Source: Pyropia yezoensis (Eukaryota; Rhodophyta; Bangiophyceae; Bangiales; Bangiaceae). Taken from it: DNA of 64,000 bases. The stretch is from positions 22,987,346 to 23,051,345 of the forward strand of contig CM020618.1 in the NCBI GenBank assembly GCA_009829735.1. The letters are read 5' to 3'. The notes under the pieces are model-generated. The model worked only from the letters and a program-made list of their open reading frames with translations. It was not told where the DNA came from and ran no database searches. Positions 9,984-21,500 of this stretch are shown piece by piece; the first letter of the stretch is position 1, and each line of letters starts with the position of its first letter. The position numbers and the translations under genes are program-made.

Positions 9984-11271
9984 CTAGGCACGCATGCTAG
10001 ACTCTCCCACTCCACTGCCCTCGCCCTCACGTGGAGGCGAGCGGCGAGACCCACGCCGATAACGGTCTCCACTTGTTGGAGGGGGCGGCGGCTCCAAGTC
10101 GGAACCGTCGCGTCCCTCACGGTCGCGCAAGTGGCGCCGACCGTGGCCACTCTTCTGCCTGGTCTTGCGCGCAAGTTTGCGACGCAGACGCTGGACAGAC
10201 TCCGTCTCCGACGGGGTAGAGGACTCCGAAACGGAGTAAGACAACTCGTCTTCCGATACGGAAGGAGAGCGCCGCGAGTGTCGGCGACGACGGCGAGGAG
10301 GCGAATATGCCCGGCTCGCGCGACGTTTGCCACGCCCAAGTGGGGCTGGCTGGGGCATAATAGCCCCAATGCGAGCCAACTCGGCTGTCATAAACTCCGC
10401 CACCGACTCGCAACTCGCGGTCGCCACTGCAGTACGAACGCGCTCCTCAAGTTGAGGAGTCTCGGAACTCTGTAGGGTTGCGGTCGACGCGGCCAACCAG
10501 GAAATGGTGCGCACCAACGTGGTGATCATCATCTCTGAGGTCAGAGGCGTGGGCGGCAACACAAACTTGGGGTATACCGTCAGGAGGGTGGCCCCCAAGT
10601 TGGGGGACACCGGGGTGGAAGACTCCACGGCCACGCTGATCGGGATGTTCCCGTGAGGTTGGAAAGGAACAGGAGGAAGCGGAGGGGCCCGCCGAGGTGG
10701 CGGTACCCGGGTGTAACTGCGACCCCGACTTGGGGCCCCCGCAGTGGGTTGAGTCATATGGTCATCATAGGACGGCACGGCCATAACTATGGGCTTGTCC
10801 GGGGGTGGCGCAGTGTGGCGATCCACCCCCGGGGCATACGGGTAGTCCCCGATGCCCAACCCCTCTCGTAGGACCACACGGCCGTCGTGAAGTTCACGAG
10901 CGACCCACACGAACTGGCGAAGTGCGCCATCGTCCTTGGGCCCACGAGTGGGGCGGCGCAACTTGTGCTCAATGCTCTCCCACTCGATAAACTTATGGAG
11001 CCGGAGCATCTCCTCAAGTAGAGTGAGTTGTCCTGATGAGCACCCCTCAGCAACTAGCTGAGGGGTGAGCTGTTCCAAACCTTGGAGGAGCCGGAGGGGG
11101 AGATGCCAGAGCATCCCCCGCCGCTGAACACAGGACACCCAGGTCGACATGACCTCGAGGAGCCACTGGGTGGCCAACATGGCCCACACCAGGTGATCAG
11201 GGGCAGCCGTCAACATGACGGAGCCGAAGTGGTCAAGCAACCGTGGCAACAACGCCGGGAACCCGTAGGGG
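9984..11271 (-). CDS. Antisense ORF of element A, 3' part
   Basis: Open on the strand opposite gag-pol, between the pol stop and the 3' LTR; the two genes converge with about 110 bases between stops. The piece runs into the LTR of element B at 11271. It encodes a helical region (HFGSV near 11230, QRRGMLWHLP near 11125, LEEMLRLHKFIEWE near 11000), Pro-rich linkers and a basic Arg/Ser-rich tail (PPRRRRRHSRRS, near 10290) that looks like a nuclear-localisation or RNA-binding signal. The central motifs match the antisense ORF of element B. No known family was recognised. Confidence 0.75.
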
Positions 11272-11634
11272 TGTAGCACAATAGGAATCCGTCGCACGTC
11301 CACTCTCAGGGAACACTCACCAAGGGGGATCGGCACCAACGTCACCGGGAGGCCAAGGTTGCTGTCCTTGGAGCGCAAGCCACGGGACCAAGATGGGAGC
11401 CCAAATGGGAGGGGTTTGTTGTTCTACCTTGGCCGGCGGTGGATTCGCCACCGGCCCCCTCGTTATAAACCCTCGGAGACACTACTAACTACCCTCCACC
11501 CCAAGATGCAAGTCCCTCTGGTCATACGTAACTTATAGATACCGTGACCAGTACGAACTATCAAATTGAAAGTTAAGGGTTAGAAGTAGCCCCCCTGATA
11601 TTAGGGTCACAATACGGACAACCATATTGCTACA
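11272..11634 (-). repeat. 3' LTR of element B
   Basis: Starts TGTAGCA and ends TGCTACA in the + reading, 7-base terminal inverted repeats. Same length as the partner at 25163-25525. Confidence 0.95.
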
Positions 11635-12217
11635 TATCCCCCCCTTAGATTCGGCCCGTCCTCGGGTCGAGTTGCATTCGGGGTACCGAATGTAAGTGGG
11701 TCGCGTGACCGTTTACCCGTCGGGTGGGGCTTTGCGCCCCGTCGCGACAGACACCCCTTTTCGAGGTTGTCTCAGGGGGGTGCCCCCCTTTGCGTGGTAC
11801 ACACACACGATCCGTTTTCCGGACCGTTAAATTCCCGATGCGGGTTGCTGTTCACGCCCCCCCTTTCCGAGGGGTGGTGCAAGCGGATCCGCCACCAGGT
11901 GCCTGGTGGTAGGGGGGCCCCTCTCGTGTGGACGATTGAGTGGGGGGCGGGGGCTGCCCGCGTTGCGTGGGGGCGGTTGGGGGTGACCCCCTTTGCTTAC
12001 CCCGTGTGTGGGGGTGGCCCCGTCCCGCCCAGGTGCCTGGGTGGAGCGCGGTCGTAGCCCCGTGGGGCGCGGGTCGACCCGCGTGCCTGCGGCGCTTCTC
12101 GTGGCCGTTTGTGGTCATAAGCGCGGGTGCCCGCGCTTCCCTGGCTCGTCCCGGTTAACCCACCGTACCGGGTCGTAGCCGTCGACGGCTTGTGCAGGGG
12201 ACTCCGCACCCGTTATC

Positions 12218-14624
12218 ATGTCCTATCCCCAGGTGCTTGAAGAGGAGGAAGACCTCCTGATCGGGGAGGAGATGGAGGACGACGCGCCTGTCGGTCCCGA
12301 CGCCGCGCGTTACGGGGTGAGCTCGTCTGACGACGACGGGCCTGCGGTGTCCGTCCGTCTATCGGCCGGAGGACTGTCGTCCGTGTGCAGCGGCACGACG
12401 GTGCCGTCGGCCGGAGGTCAACCCGGCGGTCAACCGCGCGTGGCGGCTTCTACCCCCTCTCTGCCGGCTGCCCGGATGGAGCCTGGTGCCGGTGCCGGCT
12501 CACCGCAGGTACCTCAAGATGGTCCGCCCTGCGGCGGAGGTGGCGACCCGCAGCCGACTCCGGCTGGTCAAGGTGGTCCGGGGGTCCGGGCCGGTGACTC
12601 CTCGAGGCGGTCCCGACGTTGACGCGGGTGGTGGTGGCGGTGCGACACCCGGTGCGGTGGGTCAAGACGGTGCGGGTGTCCGCACGGCCGGGGCTCCGGC
12701 TCCGGAGGCTGTCCAAGTGCCTTCCACTTCCGAGGCGGGGGCTACGCCGACGGGTGGTGCCGGCGCCGGTACCATACCCGCGGTGCCGCGGGTGTCGAGC
12801 GGTCAAGACGCTCCTTCTCCCATGGCGGTTGACACCGGGAGTTACTCCGGGCGGGCGCCCGCCCTTCTTCTTCCTCCTCGGCCTCGTCCATCTCCGACGT
12901 CGGCCCCTCTGCCGGTGGTGCGTCCCCCGGCGCCCCCGATTCTTCCTGGTCCTGCCCGGGTTGCCCCGTTGGGTGGCGGCGTCGCCGTGGCGGCGGGTCA
13001 ACCCGCCATGTCGGTGTCCGACTTGGTGGCTCGGGTTCGAGGCCTCACGGTGCAAGAGTCGATGGAGTCCGATGGGCGTATGCGGGTGGACTTCCACCTG
13101 GTGCATCCCCGTGGAGAATCCTCCGGCGCGTCAAGGTGGACCCGTGCTGGGAGCGGGAGTTGGTGCGGCTGGTCAACCAGCCGAACGCGGTCCGGGTGGA
13201 ACACCATTGGATCCTGAGTCAGCCGGACGACCGGCATGCGCAGCTCTGGCGCACCCCGGGTGGGACGGGGTGAGGTCTACCTCGACCCCAACTTCGGGGT
13301 CTGCGACTTGATTGCCCCCCGCGTTGCCGCGGGAGATTGACTACCCGGCTAGTGCTCGGGGGATTGCGGCGGCGGCGGAGCCGGTTGCGTTTGGGGAGAC
13401 GGTGAGCCCGTACGGTCGGTATCCCGACTTTGACTACTACCCGGGGGTACCCCCGTATCTGTCGTTGACGGCTCCCTACCCGCCCATGGCGGGGTTGAAA
13501 GTCGGCGTCGAGTGGCGACGTAAACCATGGTGTCATGGCCGATGCGTTCCGCACGGATATAACGTGTGCGTTGCAGACCGGCAACGGTCGTGCTCCGGTA
13601 TACACTCCCCGTGCGCCCGCCGCTATGGCAGGAGGGGTGGGAACCCGCCCCTGCTTTCCGGTTTGACACCGGCTCCTGCCTCCGATACTTCGGGAGTGTG
13701 TTGGCCTCCCGGCCGGTCCACCCGTTGCAGGGTACCTTCACCCTTGAGGTTACCCTCGGGCAGGCTTCATCCTTCTTGCTGTCCGTCCGCCGGCAGGGTC
13801 GTCTGTTTCATCTTCCGACGGGTGTCCGTCGGCACATCGCGCAGTTGGGCGTGGATCTGATAGCTGCCAAGACCGGGTTGGCCCGGGAGTTCGAAGCCCT
13901 GCTGGCTGTTCACGATGCCGTGAACTGGGCTGGGGTGTTGGCCCTTCCCCCGTACCGGGACCCGCAGGCTGGGGCTTCCCCCTTGCCTCGTCACTCGTTG
14001 CGTGTCCGGCGTACTCAGCCGGGTGAGCCTAGTTGCCATGGGTGGGCGTCCACCGAGGCCGTTCCTGACCTGGGTATTCCCATGGTTATCCATGACCCTC
14101 TTCAGGTCCTTGCTCCGTGGTTCGGTAACCCGATGCCGGCGGCGGTTGGCCGTCGTCCCCGAGAGTGGGGCTCTGTGGGTGGGGAGCGTGAGGTGTCCCG
14201 TCGTCGGGCGGAGTACCGCCGTGGTTTACGGTGGAGCCCCTTCGGTAGGGTCCTACCGGCCTCGTGTCAAGTGCCACCGGCTCCGGTGGTAGCCGTGTCG
14301 GCTCCTGTGGCTCTTCTGGCTGCGCCAGTGTCACCTCCCCCCCTGTCCTACATGACGGGGGTCCCCGTCTCTGGTATGAGGGCGTTGACGCCCTTGTTAC
14401 CCGCGCAATGCGTGGGGATCTCTCTGTTAGCTGGGGGGATATCCCCCCAGGTGCTGCGCTGGTTGGGTCCGCGCGTTGCTTCGGTGGCGTGCTGGACCGC
14501 CTCCAGAAAGCTCTGGAGGACGTGGAGGCTGGCCGCAGCACCCTCGTCCAGCTATGCACCGAGGTAACTCGGGTGGTCGACCGTCGTGACGTTGCCGACC
14601 GTGGAGCACGGAGGTCTACGCGCT
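12218..14624 (+). CDS. Antisense ORF of element B, first assembled copy (broken, cut by gap)
   Basis: Starts at an ATG after about 580 non-coding bases next to the LTR and opens with an acidic segment (VLEEEEDLLIGEEMEDD). It is the same sequence as 15656-18100 and ends in the N run. The frame is broken at a few points in this copy. Compared with the second copy these look like length changes in short homopolymers, as expected from raw long-read error. Confidence 0.6.
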
Positions 14625-15124
14625 NNNNNNNNNNNNNNNNNNNNNNNNNNNNNNNNNNNNNNNNNNNNNNNNNNNNNNNNNNNNNNNNNNNNNNNNNNNN
14701 NNNNNNNNNNNNNNNNNNNNNNNNNNNNNNNNNNNNNNNNNNNNNNNNNNNNNNNNNNNNNNNNNNNNNNNNNNNNNNNNNNNNNNNNNNNNNNNNNNNN
14801 NNNNNNNNNNNNNNNNNNNNNNNNNNNNNNNNNNNNNNNNNNNNNNNNNNNNNNNNNNNNNNNNNNNNNNNNNNNNNNNNNNNNNNNNNNNNNNNNNNNN
14901 NNNNNNNNNNNNNNNNNNNNNNNNNNNNNNNNNNNNNNNNNNNNNNNNNNNNNNNNNNNNNNNNNNNNNNNNNNNNNNNNNNNNNNNNNNNNNNNNNNNN
15001 NNNNNNNNNNNNNNNNNNNNNNNNNNNNNNNNNNNNNNNNNNNNNNNNNNNNNNNNNNNNNNNNNNNNNNNNNNNNNNNNNNNNNNNNNNNNNNNNNNNN
15101 NNNNNNNNNNNNNNNNNNNNNNNN
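14625..15124. other. assembly gap, 500 N
   Basis: Exactly 500 N, the conventional filler for a gap of unknown size. The sequence before it (11684-14624) and after it (15125-about 18055) is the same, which points to two overlapping contig ends that were not merged. Confidence 0.97.
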
Positions 15125-15655
15125 TACCGAATGTAAGTGGGTCGCGTGACCGTTTACCCGTCGGGTGGGGCTTTGCGCCCCGTCGCGACAGACACCCCTT
15201 TTCGAGGTTGTCTCAGGGGGTGCCCCCCTTTGCGTGGTACACACACACGATCCGTTTTCCGGACCGTTAAATTTCCCGATGCGGGTTGCTGTTCACGCCC
15301 CCCCTTTCCGAGGGGTGGTGCAAGCGGATCCGCCACCAGGTGCCTGGTGGTAGGGGGCCCTCTCGTGTGGACGATTGAGTGGGGGCGGGGGCTGCCCGCG
15401 TTGCGTGGGGGCGGTTGGGGGTGACCCCCTTTGCTTACCCCGTGTGTGGGGTGGCCCCGTCCCGCCCAGGTGCCTGGGTGGAGCGCGGTCGTAGCCCCGT
15501 GGGGCGCGGGTCGACCCGCGTGCCTGCGGCGCTTCTTCGTGGCCGTTTGTGGTCATAAGCGCGGGTGCCCGCGCTTCCCTGGCTCGTCCCGGTTAACCCA
15601 CCGTACCGGGTCGTAGCCGTCGACGGCTTGTGCAGGGGACTCCGCACCCGTTATC
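15125..15655 (+). promoter_or_regulatory. 5' non-coding leader of the antisense ORF
   Basis: Repeat of 11684-12217. It is rich in short inverted repeats of the type cgtggggcgcg and gcgcgggtgcccgcgc. This stretch lies between the 3' LTR and the antisense ORF and would have to hold its promoter. I see no clear TATA box. Confidence 0.35.
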
Positions 15656-18100
15656 ATGTCCTATCCCCAGGTGCTTGAAGAGGAGGAAGACCTCCTGATC
15701 GGGGAGGAGATGGAGGACGACGCGCCTGTCGGTCCCGACGCCGCGCGTTACGGGGTGAGCTCGTCTGACGACGACGGGCCTGCGGTGTCCGTCCGTCTAT
15801 CGGCCGGAGGACTGTCGTCCGTGTGCAGCGGCACGACGGTGCCGTCGGCCGGAGGTCAACCCGGCGGTCAACCGCGCGTGGCGGCTTCTACCCCCTCTCT
15901 GCCGGCTGCCCGGATGGAGCCTGGTGCCGGTGCCGGCTCACCGCAGGTACCTCAAGATGGTCCGCCCTGCGGCGGAGGTGGCGACCCGCAGCCGACTCCG
16001 GCTGGTCAAGGTGGTCCGGGGGTCCGGGCGGTGACTCCTCGAGGCGGTCCCGACGTTGACGCGGGTGGTGGTGCGGTGCGACACCCGGTGCGGTGGGTCA
16101 AGACGGTGCGGGTGTCCGCACGGCCGGGGCTCCGGCTCCGGAGGCTGTCCAAGTGCCTTCCACTTCCGAGGCGGGGGCTACGCCGACGGGTGGTGCCGGC
16201 GCCGGTACCATACCCGCGGTGCCGCGGGTGTCGAGCGGTCAAGACGCTCCTTCTCCATGGCGGTTGACACCGGGAGTTACTCCGGGCGGGCGCCCGCCCT
16301 TCTTCTTCCTCCTCGCCTCGTCCATCTCCGACGTCGGCCCCTCTGCCGGTGGTGCGTCCCCCGGCGCCCCCGATTCTTCCTGGTCCTGCCCGGGTTGCCC
16401 CGTTGGGTGGCGGCGTCGCCGTGGCGGCGGGTCAACCCGCCATGTCGGTGTCCGACTTGGTGGCTCGGGTTCGAGGCCTCACGGTGCAAGAGTCGATGGA
16501 GTCCGATGGGCGTATGCGGGTGGACTTCCACCTGGTGCATCCCCGTGGAGAATCCTCCCGGCGCGTCAAGGTGGACCCGTGCTGGGAGCGGGAGTTGGTG
16601 CGGCTGGTCAACCAGCCGAACGCGGTCCGGGTGGAACACCATTGGATCCTGAGTCAGCCGGACGACCGGCATGCGCAGCTCTGGCGCACCCGGGTGGGAC
16701 GGGGTGAGGTCTACCTCGACCCCAACTTCGGGGTCTGCGACTTGATTGCCCCCGCGTTGCCGCGGGAGATTGACTACCCCGGCTAGTGCTCGGGGATTGC
16801 GGCGGCGGCGGAGCCGGTTGCGTTTGGGGAGACGGTGAGCCGTACCGGTCGGTATCCCGACTTTGACTACTACCCGGGGGTACCCCCGTATCTGTCGTTG
16901 ACGGCTCCCTACCCGCCCATGGCGGGGTTGAAGTCGGCGTCGAGTTGGCGACGTAACCATGGTGTCATGGCCGATGCGTTCCGCACGGATATAACGTGTG
17001 CGTTGCAGACCGGCAACGGTCGTGCTCCGGTATACACTCCCGTGCGCCCGCCGCTATGGCAGGAGGGGTGGGAACCCGCCCCTGCTTTCCGGTTTGACAC
17101 CGGCTCCTGCCTCCGATACTTCGGGAGTGTGTTGGCCTCCCGGCCGGTCCACCCGTTGCAGGGTACCTTCACCCTTGAGGTTACCCTCGGGCAGGCTTCA
17201 TCCTTCTTGCTGTCCGTCCGCCGGCAGGGTCGTCTGTTTCATCTTCCGACGGGTGTCCGTCGGCACATCGCGCAGTTGGGCGTGGATCTGATAGCTGCCA
17301 AGACCGGGTTGGCCCGGGAGTTCGAAGCCCTGCTGGCTGTTCACGATGCCGTGAACTGGGCTGGGGTGTTGGCCCTTCCCCCGTACCGGGACCCGCAGGC
17401 TGGGGCTTCCCCCTTGCCTCGTCACTCGTTGCGTGTCCGGCGTACTCAGCCGGGTGAGCCTAGTTGCCATGGGTGGGCGTCCACCGAGGCCGTTCCTGAC
17501 CTGGGTATTCCCATGGTTATCCATGACCCTCTTCAGGTCCTTGCTCCGTGGTTCGGTAACCCGATGCCGGCGGCGGTTGGCCGTCGTCCCCGAGAGTGGG
17601 GCTCTGTGGGTGGGGAGCGTGAGGTGTCCCGTCGTCGGGCGGAGTACCGCCGTGGTTACGGTGGAGCCCCTTCGGTAGGGTCCTACCGGGCCTCGTGTCA
17701 AGTGCCACCGGCTCCGGTGGTAGCCGTGTCGGCTCCTGTGGCTCTTCTGGCTGCGCCAGTGTCACCTCCCGCCCCTGTCCTACATGACGGGGGTCCCCGT
17801 CTCTGGTATGAGGGCGTTGACGCCCTTGTTACCCGCGCAATGCGTGGGGATCTCTCTGTTAGCTGGGGGGATATCCCCCCAGGTGCTGCGCTGGTTGGGT
17901 CCGCGCGTTGCTTCGGTGGCGTGCTGGACCGCCTCCAGAAAGCTCTGGAGGACGTGGAGGCTGGCCGCAGCACCCTCGTCCAGCTATGCACCGAGGTAAC
18001 TCGGGTGGTCGACCGTCGTGACGTTGCCGACCGGTGGAGCACGGAGGTCTACGCGCTTACGCGTGAGTGGCCTCCCTCGGGCAGTGGGTCTACCCACTGA
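15656..18100 (+). CDS. Antisense ORF of element B, second assembled copy
   Basis: Runs opposite to gag-pol of B and converges on the pol stop (18580). Parts: acidic N-terminus, Gly/Pro/Ala-rich linker, then a globular region with VPPYLSLTAPYPPM (near 16880), CLRYFGSVLAS (near 17110), VRRQGRLFHLP (near 17215) and EFEALLAVHDAVNWAGVL (near 17320-17370), and a helical C-terminus ending in WPPSGSGSTH. The motifs are collinear with the antisense ORF of A. The last open stretch is 16835-18100. A few breaks are present upstream, likely partly sequencing error. Function unknown. Confidence 0.65.
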
Positions 18101-18579
18101 GGAGTGCTATTGTTTGTGCGGGAGAGGGCCCCGGCAACCCTTATGGTAGCCGGGTAGTAGTGAGTATAAACTCATCCCCCGCTGGGGGCATTGCTTGCCT
18201 CTGTTTGCTGCCCTGGGGAGTACCCCTTCTGGCTCAGTGGTGCCTTGCCTCCCGTCCAACTTCTTCCGGTTGGTTCATGCTTGGGGAGGTTATCCTCCCT
18301 CACTTTGTGTCTTGGATTTGGGAGGTCATCCTCCCGTGTAAGCCCCCTAGTTACTTCGATATTATCGAGGTTAGCCTTTACCTTTAAGTTAACTTATTAA
18401 GGTTCAGGTTTTACTTAGTTACCTAAGCTTAGCTCTACTTAGTTACCTAAGCTTGGTTCGACTTAGAAACCTAAGTCTGATTTGACTTAGAAACCTAAGT
18501 CTGCCGTAACCATGTCACACCCTACTTAGTAGGTATAAGCCTCACCCCCCAACAGCCGATGTCGGTGTCGGTTGGGTTG
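18101..18579. other. convergent intergenic stretch of element B
   Basis: Lies between the stop of the antisense ORF and the stop of pol. It is more AT-rich than its surroundings and holds the four palindromic 24-base repeats. It would have to supply transcript ends for both strands. Confidence 0.6.
18412..18507. repeat. four tandem 24-base palindromic repeats
   Basis: Units at 18412-18435, 18436-18459, 18460-18483 and 18484-18507. Each contains CTTAG, a short spacer and CTAAG (ACTTAGTTACCTAAGCT or ACTTAGAAACCTAAGTCT). Two sub-types follow each other two by two. A further CTACTTAGTAGG palindrome lies near 18522. Each unit can fold on either strand. Confidence 0.9.
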
Positions 18580-21500
18580 TTACAGTAGGCGTCGTCGCCT
18601 CATGTAAGGCATGAGTAGTTGGCGGGGTATATTCGCCGCCTGTTCCCAGGTGGGTGAGTCGTATCCGACCCACATAACCTTGACGTACCAGGGTCCTGGT
18701 ATGTCCGGGTCGGTGTGTCCGACCACGCTCTCTACTTGGTATGGAATCCCATCCGGTCCCACCGGGTCATCCGACCGGTGGGTTGTAAGAGCTTCATGTA
18801 GCAACCCAGCCGGTACCGGCTGAGGCTGTTCCGGCTTCGGAGCAGGTGTGACATCATTCATACTGATGCGTTGGATCTCCGTATCGGAGTGTAAGATAAC
18901 AGAGTGGTCATCTCTGTGGAGGATCTGGTACGGTCCCTTGACCGGTTGCATAAGCTTGTTCCCTCGGAACTTCTGGTGTCTGATATAGACCCAGTCACCT
19001 GTTACCAGGGTTGCGTTGCGCACCCGTAGTCGGGCGTCGAAGTTCTTCTTATACCGAAGTTGTGTTCTGTCAAGGGCACCCTTGAGCTTAGGAATCATCC
19101 ACGATAGCTTGGCCAACCAAGCTAGGTGGATGCGTTCGGCGGGTCGGCCCGTCGGTGTATCATACCGAGTGCACCTGCCGGGTGGCAGCGTCAGGTTACC
19201 GACGCCTAGTGGCATGACCCACTCCAGCGGAGCAATGTTTGTGCTCCGATGTGGCCTGGCATTGTATGCCAGGGTGAGTACGGACAGAAGCCTGTCCCAA
19301 GTGTTCGTGTGCTCGGCCACGTAGCACTGTAGCATCTTTACGATGGTGCGGTTGAACCGCTCCACCTGCCCGTTGGACTGCGGGTGGTAGTCGGATGCCC
19401 GACGTGGTTCGATACCGAACATGCCCAGGACCTTAGTGCAGAATGCTGACGTAAGGTTTGCTCCGTTATCGGAGAGGAGTTGCTTCATGACTCCGTATGC
19501 ACTGATCCAGTGGTCAACCACTGCGTTCATAATCGTGTATGCCGTATCATTCGGGATGGCTGCCGCTCGTGACAGCTTGGTGAATCGGTCAGACATGACC
19601 AGGATGTACCTGTTCCCTTCTTCCGTTACCGGAAGTGGCCCGAGTATGTCGATAGCGACTTGCTCGTTGGGCCCATCGGGTGGGAATAGCTTCATGGCAG
19701 ACGCCTGCCTATGTAGACTCATGCGGTTACGCGCACAGGGGTGGCATCCCCTTACGTGGTCGACCACGTCGACGGCCATTGCTGGCCAGTAGAAGAACCT
19801 TCGCATTGCTGCGAACATACGTGAACCCCCCGGGTGTCCGGCTGTAGGGTTCTCATGTTCTCGTTCCATGACGGCTTGCCGTAAGGACACGGGAACCACG
19901 ACTTGATGTCGTCCATCGGCGGGTGCCCGCCGGTATATGAGTCCGTCTTCGTTCTCGGAGAAGATGCCGGCCGTACCGGCCAGGAGGTTAGCACGATGAC
20001 GTCTACAGTCATCGTCGTTGGCCTGTGCCTCGCGGAAGTCCGCGAGGGTCAATGGGCACGCAAGGTGTGCCATGGTATGGTCAACCATACCCTGGGTAGC
20101 ATTACCCACCATGCACACCGGTACTACCGGGATGTCCTCGTCCACCGGGCGGGTATCCCCGCTCGGGGTGTCGAGTCGAGACAACGCGTCTCCGAGGTGG
20201 TGGGTTGACCCAGCCTTATACACCGTGCGGTAGTCGTGCTCGGCCATCTTCAGCCTCCATCGGGCTAGCCTCCCATGGCTATCGGAATCCTTGTCACCAA
20301 GGTTGAGGAGCCATCGTAGGGGTTCGTGGTCGGACCTCACGATGAACCTGGAGCCCTCCAGGTATGGACGGAGCAGTTGCACTGCCCATATAACTCCGAG
20401 GCATTCACGCTCGGTGGCACTATAGTTCCGCTCAGCCGGGTTGAGTGTCCGGCTGAAGTACCCTACCGGACGTAGGTCCGGGATAACGTTATCGGTACCG
20501 ATCAACGTCTCTCCCTGTAACAGGGTGCATCCCACTTGTGTATCACACGCATCGACATCGATGACGAAGGTACCCCGTCTATGCGGTAACGCAAGGACGG
20601 GTGGGGCTAGTAGGGCTCGCTTCAGCGACTCGAATGCCTCCTCTTCGCTAGGCGAAGGGGGTTGGAGTACCTTGGGTAAGGTACTGCTCGTAAGAACCGT
20701 TAACGGTTTAGCTATCCGAGCGAAGTCCTTGACGAACCGTCGGTATACATTGCACATTCCCAGGAAGCTCTTGAGCTGCGTCTGGGTGTTAGGGAACCGG
20801 GCATCCCGGAGTGCCCGGGTATTGGCTTCGAGTACCCCTAGTTTACCAGGGGTTATCTGGTGGCCCAGATATTCGACCGTCTGTTGGAAGAAGGCGCACT
20901 TCTTCAGACGCAGGGTTACCCCGGCGTTCCTCAAGAGGGTGAGTACCTCGTCAACATGTTGTACATGGTCATCCATGTTACGCGAGAAGACGATGACGTC
21001 ATCGAGGTACACTAGGCAGTTACGCCACTTCACCCCAGACAGTATGATGTCGATAGCCCGCTGGAATGTAGCGGGGGCGTTGGACAATCCGAAGGGCATC
21101 CTTAGGAACTCGTACACTCCACTGTGACAGACGAATGCCGTCTTGGGGATATCCTCGTCCGCCACCGGGATCTGCCAGTATCCGGCATTGCAGTCGATGG
21201 TGGTAAACACCGTAGCCTCCCCCAGGGAGTCGATGCATTCATCCATCCTTGGTAAAGGGTATGAGTCCTTCTTGGTAACCAAGTTGAGGCGTCGATAATC
21301 GATGCAAAACCGAGGGGTTTGATCCTTCTTCGGCACAATAACGACTGGGGCACCCCATTCCGACATCGAAGGTCGGATCACCTTAGCTTCACTCATCCTC
21401 TTCACTTCTCCATCAACGATCTCTCGTTGCATAGGTCCCGCTCGGTGCGGTTGTGAGCGGGCGGGTCGTGCGCCTGGTACCAGGTCTATACGATGTTGGG

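Noticed and set aside
11272-11378. Start of the antisense ORF of element A inside the LTR of B
   Set aside because: The open frame continues into the LTR by chance; the LTR border and the target duplication at 11267-11271 show that A's own sequence ends at 11271.
18412-18507. CRISPR-like repeat array
   Set aside because: The 24-base units are directly adjacent without spacers and lie inside a retroelement.
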